Origin: Phragmitibacter flavus
Lineage (GTDB): Bacteria; Verrucomicrobiota; Verrucomicrobiia; Verrucomicrobiales; Verrucomicrobiaceae
Reading direction: 5' to 3'
Length of the DNA: 64,000 nt
NCBI RefSeq assembly: GCF_005780165.1
Contig: NZ_VAUV01000014.1
Span: forward strand, 98,495-162,494
Part shown: one piece after another, positions 58,870 through 64,000 of the stretch
Layout: each line of letters opens with the position of its first letter
How positions within the stretch are numbered: the stretch's first letter is position 1
Program-made: the position numbers and the translations under genes
Notes under the pieces: generated by a model
The model's database searches: none
What the model was told of the DNA's origin: nothing
The model's input: the letters and a program-made list of their open reading frames with translations, nothing else

Positions 58870-59436
58870 TTACTTGGCGGCTTCTTCTTCGAGGAGTTTG
58901 ATCCAGGGTCCGATATAATGGCCGTTGTCGTGGAAGGTGCGGCCGGAGACCATGTTGCCGTCGATGACACAGGCTTCGTTGACGTAGATGCCGCCGCAGA
59001 TTTCGAGGTCGAATTTGCATTTGGCGACGGTGGCCATTTTGCGGCCACGGACGCGGTCGGCACGGGCGGGGATTTCGACGCCGTGGCAGACGCTGGCGAT
59101 GGGCTTGTTGTGGTCGAAGAACCAGCGGGTGATGTTTAATAAATCTTCGTCTTCGCGGATGTATTCGGGGGCGCGACCGCCGCTGAACATGATGCCGATG
59201 TAGTCAGCGGGATTGATTTCGGAAAACGCGACGGTGGCTTCGATGGTGTAACCTTCCCATTCCTTGGTGATCGTCCAGTTGGGTTTCACTTCGTGCATGA
59301 CCATCTGGTAGCGTTTGCGCTCCTGGCCGGCGACGACGGGTTCGAAGCCCCCTTCGATGAGACGGTAGTAGGGATAGAGGGTGTCGACGGTTTCGGTGGC
59401 GTCACCGACGATGATAAGAACTTTGCCTTTGGACAT
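58870..59436 (-). CDS. DJ-1/PfpI-family protein
   Basis: A 188-residue DJ-1/PfpI superfamily protein. The nucleophile elbow is ASVCHGVEIPA, with Cys117-His118; the conserved acid is Glu15 in GDATETVD, and GIMFSGGRAPEYIR is the family loop. It has no signal peptide. Members include glyoxalases, chaperones and proteases, so activity cannot be fixed. It is upstream of the cytochrome gene on the same strand, separated by the palindrome at 58806. Confidence 0.88.
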   Translation of the reverse strand: MSKGKVLIIVGDATETVDTLYPYYRLIEGGFEPVVAGQERKRYQMVMHEVKPNWTITKEWEGYTIEATVAFSEINPADYIGIMFSGGRAPEYIREDEDLLNITRWFFDHNKPIASVCHGVEIPARADRVRGRKMATVAKCKFDLEICGGIYVNEACVIDGNMVSGRTFHDNGHYIGPWIKLLEEEAAK

Positions 59437-59480
59437 AAGAGTAGTGAAAAGTGAAAAGGGGTAAGTGAAAAGGTTTGGAT

Positions 59481-60386
59481 TTAGAGTTGGGAGACGAGGT
59501 TGTCGAGGTAGGTGCGGGACTGATTGATTTCCTGGGTGGTTGCTTCGGCGGTGGGAAGGATGGGGATGCCGCGGGGGGTGGGGTGCATGAAGATTTGGGT
59601 ATAACCGGTGTATTGGATGTCTTTGAGGGCTTGCAGGAGGGGTTTGAAATCGAGGGGGCCGCGACCGGGCATTTGCTGGAGCTCTTCGTCCTTGGGCATG
59701 GGTTTCATGCAGCCTTTGCCGTATTGCCAGGCGAGGAACATTTTCATGCGATTGCCCAGGTCTTTGATGAGGCCGGCGAGGAGGGCGGGGTCTTGAGGCA
59801 GGTGGTAGGGGGCGAGTTCGATGCCGAGGGGTTGATCCTGGGTGAATTCCAGCAGCCAGCGGATGGAATCGGGAGATTCGACGAGGTTGTTGCCGTGGTT
59901 TTCAATGACGATGGCGATGTCGTGTTCGGCGGCTTTGGCGAAGTGGGGTTTCAGTTCTTCGCTGAAGATTTTGACGGCGGTTTTGAGCTCAGGACCTTGC
60001 AGGCCTTTGGGACCTTTGGCTCCGGTGACGATGAGTTTGGCTCCGAATTTTTGGGCGATGGCGAATTCTTCGGTGAGGTTGAAGGGGCCGAGGTCGTAGC
60101 GGGTGAAACAGCCGATGTTGACGTTGTGTTGGTCGAGGAGCGCTTTGACTTTGTCGTGGCCGAGTTCGTCCATTTGTTCCCGCTGGGAGCCGTGTTTGCG
60201 GGGCCAGACGTCGAGAAGGGAAGCGCCGGTTTTGGGAGTTTCGGTGATGACGGTTTCGAGCGGCAGTTCGCCATACATGGCGGAGCCGAGGATGTAGTTG
60301 AGCTTGAAGGCCGGGGTCTGAGCGCGGGCGACTCCGGCGAATGCCAGGCTGGCGGTGGAGGTTTGGAGAAAGCGGCGGCGGTTCAT
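59481..60386 (-). CDS. Tat-exported sugar phosphate isomerase/epimerase-like protein
   Basis: A 301-residue protein starting MNRRRFLQTSTASLAFAGVARAQ, a twin-arginine signal. The rest is a TIM barrel of the AP endonuclease 2/xylose isomerase-like family: EFAIAQKFGAKLIVTGA, IAIVIENHGNNLVESPDSI (metal ligand Glu), and LDFKPLLQALKDIQYTGYTQIFMHP near the C-terminus. Exported members of this family are common in PVC bacteria and are thought to handle keto-sugars. A double AACGTT site at 60443-60460, upstream of its start, ties it to the LacI regulator. Confidence 0.88.
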   Translation of the reverse strand: MNRRRFLQTSTASLAFAGVARAQTPAFKLNYILGSAMYGELPLETVITETPKTGASLLDVWPRKHGSQREQMDELGHDKVKALLDQHNVNIGCFTRYDLGPFNLTEEFAIAQKFGAKLIVTGAKGPKGLQGPELKTAVKIFSEELKPHFAKAAEHDIAIVIENHGNNLVESPDSIRWLLEFTQDQPLGIELAPYHLPQDPALLAGLIKDLGNRMKMFLAWQYGKGCMKPMPKDEELQQMPGRGPLDFKPLLQALKDIQYTGYTQIFMHPTPRGIPILPTAEATTQEINQSRTYLDNLVSQL

Positions 60387-60442
60387 GATGACAATAAGAC
60401 GTGAGTGGGGTGAGGTTCCTTCCGAATGAAGAAAAGGCGGCG

Positions 60443-60460
60443 AACGTTATTGTAACGTTA
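60443..60460. promoter_or_regulatory. Putative double LacI operator
   Basis: AACGTT (60443-60448) and TAACGTTA (60453-60460) have centres 11 bp apart, one helical turn. LacI-family operators are palindromes with a central CG, and the same TAACGTTA sits in front of the LacI gene at 61563. It overlaps the 3' end of the PEP-CTERM gene and lies about 57 bp upstream of the sugar isomerase start. Confidence 0.55.
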
Positions 60461-61487
60461 TGTTGGTCATGGGGCGACGGCGATGGAGAAGTGTGAGGCC
60501 CAGAGCGGTGCCGAGGAGGAGAGCGCGGCTGGGTTCCGGGATGGCCGTGACGTCGGCGAAGGTGGTGCCGATGCGGATGGCATCGAAGTTGGTGAGGCTG
60601 GAGCTCGAGGGAGCGTCCAAAAGAGTGCCTGCTGCGAAGACGACGTTGTTGAGGTTGCTGGAAGCGGTGAGGAGGTTGACTTGGTCGGCTGCGGTGATGC
60701 TGTAACTGGGGGCGCCGAGGAGGGCTTCGCTGGTGGGGAGCGAGGTGAGCACCCAGAAGTCGAGGGTGTCGTAGGTGCCGCTGACGTTGAGATTGAGTTT
60801 GCTGAGGACGAAATAGGTGGTGTTGAGGCTAAGATTGATGTTGGTGTCGACGAGCGCAACGGTATTGGCCCCGGTCTGATATTTGAGGGACATGGTGGTG
60901 GAGGTGTCGGCAAAGGTGGAGATGCCGTAGCCGAAGCCTTGGAGTTGATGACCGGAGGAAGTGCCGTTCTGACCACCCCAGAGGGCACCATAACTAGCCC
61001 CAACGGTGGGTTGGTTCATGGAACTGAGCACCGAAGTGGGGCTGTCGGACCCGCTCCCACCCGAGAGGAAGTGGATCATGCTTTCGCGTCCGGCATCGAA
61101 GGCAAGGGTGGAGGGACGGAAGAGGGTGCTGGTCCAGATGGTGGTAGAAGCGGTGGTGTCGGCGGTGAAAGTGCGGGAGATGCTGCGGGAGTATTCGCCG
61201 TTGGAGTTGGGGGTGACGAGCATGCTGCCACCGGGGCTGGCATAGCCAGGGAGGCTGAGGTTGGTGGTGCTGGTGTTGAAATAGCCGGTGCCGTTGTTGG
61301 TCCACGCGCCGGTGAAGCCTGGATTGTCGGTGCCGGAGCGATTGGCGGGGGATGTGTTGGTGGTGTAGGCAGGAGCAGCGGCACCGAAGACGAAGTCCTC
61401 CGAGGCAAGGACGACGGCCTGGAGAGTGGTGGGGCTGAGTTGCGCCATGAGGAACGCGAGGGCGACGGGGTAGAATTTGCGTTTCAT
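60447..61487 (-). CDS. Secreted PEP-CTERM protein
   Basis: A 346-residue exported protein with signal peptide MKRKFYPVALAFLMAQLSPTTLQA and a long beta-rich, Ser/Thr/Gly/Asn-rich body. The C-terminus reads AIPEPSRALLLGTALGLTLLHRRRP followed by MTNITLQ, so the Arg cluster is followed by seven more residues, which is unusual; the coding overlaps an operator. It diverges from the LacI gene, so a shared intergenic region (about 85 bp) could allow LacI to regulate both. Confidence 0.84.
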   Translation of the reverse strand: MKRKFYPVALAFLMAQLSPTTLQAVVLASEDFVFGAAAPAYTTNTSPANRSGTDNPGFTGAWTNNGTGYFNTSTTNLSLPGYASPGGSMLVTPNSNGEYSRSISRTFTADTTASTTIWTSTLFRPSTLAFDAGRESMIHFLSGGSGSDSPTSVLSSMNQPTVGASYGALWGGQNGTSSGHQLQGFGYGISTFADTSTTMSLKYQTGANTVALVDTNINLSLNTTYFVLSKLNLNVSGTYDTLDFWVLTSLPTSEALLGAPSYSITAADQVNLLTASSNLNNVVFAAGTLLDAPSSSSLTNFDAIRIGTTFADVTAIPEPSRALLLGTALGLTLLHRRRPMTNITLQ

Positions 61488-61562
61488 GATGTGGGTAACG
61501 GAAGCGGGGCATGATGATTTGCGGAAATCGGACGGATTGAAAGATATAGGGTTGAGTTATAG

Positions 61563-61570
61563 TAACGTTA
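61563..61570. promoter_or_regulatory. Putative LacI autoregulatory operator
   Basis: TAACGTTA ends two bases before the LacI ATG at 61573. The wider ATAGTAACGTTATCAT is palindromic at 12 of 16 positions. It shares its core with the double site at 60443-60460. Confidence 0.5.
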
Positions 61571-61572
61571 TC

Positions 61573-62613
61573 ATGTCTGAGTCCGCCGTCAGTCTTCATG
61601 ATATTGCCAAACACGCGGGGGTGACGGCGATGACGGTGTCGCGTGTCTTGCGTCGGTTGCCGGGGGCGGGGGAGGAGACGCGACGAAAGGTGATGGAATC
61701 GGCAGAGGCGTTGGGGTATGCGCCGAATCCAGACCTTACGAGGGCCATGCAGTTGGTGAGGTCAAAAAAGAGCCGGACCAACGCGGCGGTGATTGCGGTG
61801 GTGAGGGAGGAGATCCCGGGGGACGATTTATTGGATGGTGCGTGTCATTTCATGCCGATGGAGTTTTTGCAGCGTTCGGCGGAGAGTCATGGGTATCGCG
61901 TGGAGGAGTTTTGGTTGGGAAGAGACGGGCTGACGGCGGGTCGGTTGTCGGGGATTTTGCATGCGCGGGGGATTGAGGGGATCATTGTGTCGCCGCAGTC
62001 GGTGAGCATGCCGTGTTCGAAGCTGGATTTTTCTAAATTTGCCTCGGTGACGGTGGGTTATGCGTTGAAGGAGCCGTCGTTGCATCGTTCGGCGACGAAT
62101 GTGGTGCCGGGGATGAAGTTCGTTTTTGACCGTTTGCTGGAGCGTGGGTATCGGCGCATCGGGATTGCGATTGCGAAGTGGGTGGATGATCGGACGCAGA
62201 ACATTTACAGCAGCAGCATGTTGCGTTTTCAGTATGAGCTGCCGCAGGCGGAGTGTGTGCCGATGCTGAACTTTGCGCACAATGACATCCGCCATGATGA
62301 GGATTTGTTTTGTGCGTGGATTCGCGAACACCGGCCGGAGGTAATCATTTCGTATGAGCAGTTTGTGCCGCAGTGGCTGAGGAAGATGGGGTTGCGGATT
62401 CCGGAAGATATCGGCTTAGTGGTGCACGACTGGGTGCCGGGCATGACGGGGTGGGCGGCGATCAATCACCGAAGGGATTACATCGCGGAGGGGGCGGTGG
62501 ATCTTTTGGTGATGCAGATGATGCGTCGGGAGCGTGGGGTGCCGACAGTGCCGAGGCAGATTTCGATTCCTCCCGAGTGGGTGGAGGGAGAAAGCATTAA
62601 GGAGAAAGGATAA
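61573..62613 (+). CDS. LacI-family transcriptional regulator
   Basis: A 346-residue regulator. Start is ATG 61573; the first residues SESAVSLHDIAKHAGVTAMTVSRVLRR form the LacI helix-turn-helix and hinge. The periplasmic-binding-protein-like domain (about 60-340) contains RGIEGIIVSPQSV and the later VVHDWVPGMTGWAAINHRRDYIAEGAVDLL. Sites matching the LacI core (AACGTT) lie directly before its own start and between the divergent PEP-CTERM gene and the sugar isomerase. The inducer is likely a sugar derivative; identity unknown. Confidence 0.9.
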   Translation: MSESAVSLHDIAKHAGVTAMTVSRVLRRLPGAGEETRRKVMESAEALGYAPNPDLTRAMQLVRSKKSRTNAAVIAVVREEIPGDDLLDGACHFMPMEFLQRSAESHGYRVEEFWLGRDGLTAGRLSGILHARGIEGIIVSPQSVSMPCSKLDFSKFASVTVGYALKEPSLHRSATNVVPGMKFVFDRLLERGYRRIGIAIAKWVDDRTQNIYSSSMLRFQYELPQAECVPMLNFAHNDIRHDEDLFCAWIREHRPEVIISYEQFVPQWLRKMGLRIPEDIGLVVHDWVPGMTGWAAINHRRDYIAEGAVDLLVMQMMRRERGVPTVPRQISIPPEWVEGESIKEKG

Positions 62614-62630
62614 AGGCGAAGGGCTAAAGG

Positions 62631-63779
62631 CTAAAGGCTTTGCAGTTCACGCTGGAGCTGGGGGAGGTTGATTTTACCGAGGTCGGTGCGGGGGATTTGG
62701 GTGATGGAGACGGATTGATGGAGGCGTTCGGTCGGGGGGGAGTCGGCGTGGTATTGTTGCCAGGCGGTTTCGATTTGGGCAGAGGTGAATTGGTGATTTT
62801 CCGAGACGAGGATCAGTTTGGTTTCGCGTCGGGGATCGGGCAGGGGGCAGATGATGGCACCGGGGAGTAGGAGGTCGATTTTTTTCTGGAGAATGGCGAG
62901 ATTGATGAGTTCACCTTTGATTTTGATGAAGGCGCTTTCGCGTCCGAGCATTTGCAGGAATTGGCGGGTGCCGTGGTGCCAGAGGTGGACGAAGTCGCGC
63001 GTGCGGAGTTCGCCGTTGAGGGGCTGCCAGTTCCAAGTTTGGGTTGAGTGATTAAAGATGGCGTAGCCGTCGGCAAGGGCGGGACCGCGGATGATGAGTC
63101 GGTGATCGGACTCGGTGGTGAGGTGCCAGTGGGGGAGGACTTCGAGACTGTCAGGATCAAAACCTTGGTGGAGTTGGGCAAGGGGAGCGGTGGCGATTTG
63201 GGAGGCGGATTCGGTCATGCCATAACTTTGCAGAACGGGCCAGCCGAGGGTTTGGGCTTGTTGGCCGAGCTGGCAATTGAGGGCACCTCCGCCGACGACG
63301 ATGGCGCGGAGAGTCGAGGGAGCTTCGAGTTTTTGCTGAACGAGGTCGAAAATCTGGGTGGGGACCAGGGAGGTGAGGGTGATGTTTTGTTCGGCGCAGA
63401 GCTGGGCGAAGCGGGTGGGGTTCCACTTTTCGGTGTCGTGGAAAAATGTGGCGCCGCTTTGCTGGCAACGGGTGAGGATGGAGAAGCCGCCGACGTGGTG
63501 AAGGGGAAGGCAGATGAGCCAGCGGTCGTTGGCGGTGGCTTCGAGGTGATGGTTGACGGCTTGGGCGGAGGAGACGAGGGCGGCGTGGCTGAGTCCGACC
63601 CATTTGGCATGGCCTTCGCTGCCGCTGGTTTGGAAAAAGTAGAGAGAGCGGGTGGCTTCGTGAGAAGCGGCGAAGGCGGCGAGTGATTGGGCCTCTGCGG
63701 AGGTGGGGTCGCAGGCGAGGATCTGGGGGGGGGTCGGGGGGGGGGCCGCGAAGCTCAAGAGTTCAGGAGTGTCGCGCAT
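62631..63779 (-). CDS. menE: o-succinylbenzoate-CoA ligase (MenE), short form
   Basis: A 382-residue AMP-binding adenylating enzyme of menaquinone biosynthesis. Visible motifs are YFFQTSGSEGHAKWVGLSH (nucleotide-binding loop), YGMTESASQ, GRESAFIKIKGELIN and the C-terminal catalytic lysine region RTDLGKINLPQLQ. It is shorter than typical MenE (about 450-500) since the N-terminal part before the TSGS loop is minimal. Other AMP-ligases have similar motifs, so the MenE name is probable, not certain. It is convergent with the LacI gene (17 bp). Confidence 0.8.
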   Translation of the reverse strand: MRDTPELLSFAAPPPTPPQILACDPTSAEAQSLAAFAASHEATRSLYFFQTSGSEGHAKWVGLSHAALVSSAQAVNHHLEATANDRWLICLPLHHVGGFSILTRCQQSGATFFHDTEKWNPTRFAQLCAEQNITLTSLVPTQIFDLVQQKLEAPSTLRAIVVGGGALNCQLGQQAQTLGWPVLQSYGMTESASQIATAPLAQLHQGFDPDSLEVLPHWHLTTESDHRLIIRGPALADGYAIFNHSTQTWNWQPLNGELRTRDFVHLWHHGTRQFLQMLGRESAFIKIKGELINLAILQKKIDLLLPGAIICPLPDPRRETKLILVSENHQFTSAQIETAWQQYHADSPPTERLHQSVSITQIPRTDLGKINLPQLQRELQSL

Positions 63780-63875
63780 GATCTCTTAAGGTTAAAACGG
63801 ACTCACATCAGCTGCTACAGGGAAGTGATGCAGAGATGAGGCTTTGGCGCTTTGGTTTGGTAGACCGACGATACC

Positions 63876-64000
63876 AGACTGTGTAAAAACTCCCGGCTTT
63901 GGGTTGACGTGGGCGGGTTTGTCGAGATTTAAACTCTCCATGAGTCATATCCAAGGTCATGACCGCGATGAAACCCTTTTGCTGCCGCCCCGCCTTGATG
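63876..64000 (+). mobile_element. Left end of an IS1182-like insertion sequence (cut by window edge)
   Basis: AGACTGTGTAAAAACTCCC at 63876-63894 resembles the terminal repeat of IS1182-type elements. A transposase start follows 46 bp further on. The right end and target duplication are outside the window. Confidence 0.6.
63940..64000 (+). CDS. IS1182-family transposase, 5' end
   Basis: ATG 63940 opens MSHIQGHDRDETLLLPPRLD, which matches the start of IS1182-family DDE transposases (IQGxDR then LxP..LD). Twenty codons are visible before the edge. Whether the rest is intact cannot be seen. Confidence 0.7.
   Translation, partial: MSHIQGHDRDETLLLPPRLD

Noticed and set aside
1..64000. CRISPR array, tRNA or rRNA operon
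   Set aside because: No regularly spaced repeat with unique spacers, no cloverleaf signature and no 16S/23S core was seen on either strand.

Overview
The window looks like chromosome from a member of the Verrucomicrobiota, most likely Verrucomicrobiales. The signs are G+C-rich coding, five secreted proteins ending in a PEP-CTERM sorting signal (four with the variant PEP-[ST]-R-A-L-L), two giant autotransporter-associated beta-strand repeat proteins, a DUF1080 protein, Tat-exported Gfo/Idh/MocA and TIM-barrel sugar proteins, and a multihaem cytochrome c paired with a beta-propeller dehydrogenase-like protein. I saw no tRNA, 16S/23S rRNA or CRISPR array. The only RNA gene I can support is rnpB.

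Layout. 0-10 kb: a TetR regulator with two matching palindromic operators, trpD, two glycosyltransferase genes, a Tat-exported oxidoreductase, then two adjacent sensor kinases (one with four PAS domains and two receiver domains). 10-24 kb: rnpB (minus), an OmpA-type protein, a polytopic membrane protein, a HAD phosphatase, an APC transporter, a TraB/GumN protein, an AbrB-Doc toxin-antitoxin pair, scpB, two membrane proteins, transglutaminase plus Anbu proteasome-like protease, a cupin, and a tandem redoxin protein. 23-30 kb: two PEP-CTERM proteins, an isolated nuoB-nuoC pair and a beta-barrel protein. 30-36 kb: a PQQ-type propeller protein, then an A+T-richer stretch of small exported proteins of unknown function with direct repeats, a truncated RDD gene and an attC-like palindrome. 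36-48 kb, all minus strand: DEAD-box helicase, HAD phosphatase, azurin-like cupredoxin, two PEP-CTERM proteins, a RodZ-like protein and ftsK. 48-64 kb: manA, DUF1080 protein, a thermolysin-like metallopeptidase with a basic tail, ispE, an unknown membrane protein, the cytochrome/dehydrogenase pair, a DJ-1 protein, a sugar epimerase-like protein, a PEP-CTERM protein, a LacI regulator, menE, and the left end of an IS1182-like element running out of the window.

The most distinctive non-coding signal is a set of small palindromic elements placed at gene ends. One group is twin hairpins (10017, 28063, 50042, 50849, 53491, 58806). Another is single hairpins followed by GGTC(C) (29385, 35858, 36005, 38214). 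A 144-bp composite palindrome (56381-56524) lies in frame inside the 5' end of the dehydrogenase-like gene, and taking it out computationally restores a normal signal peptide. This is the strongest candidate in the window for something not yet described. Other regulatory signals are paired TetR operators at the left end and AACGTT operators that link the LacI regulator to the PEP-CTERM and sugar-isomerase genes.
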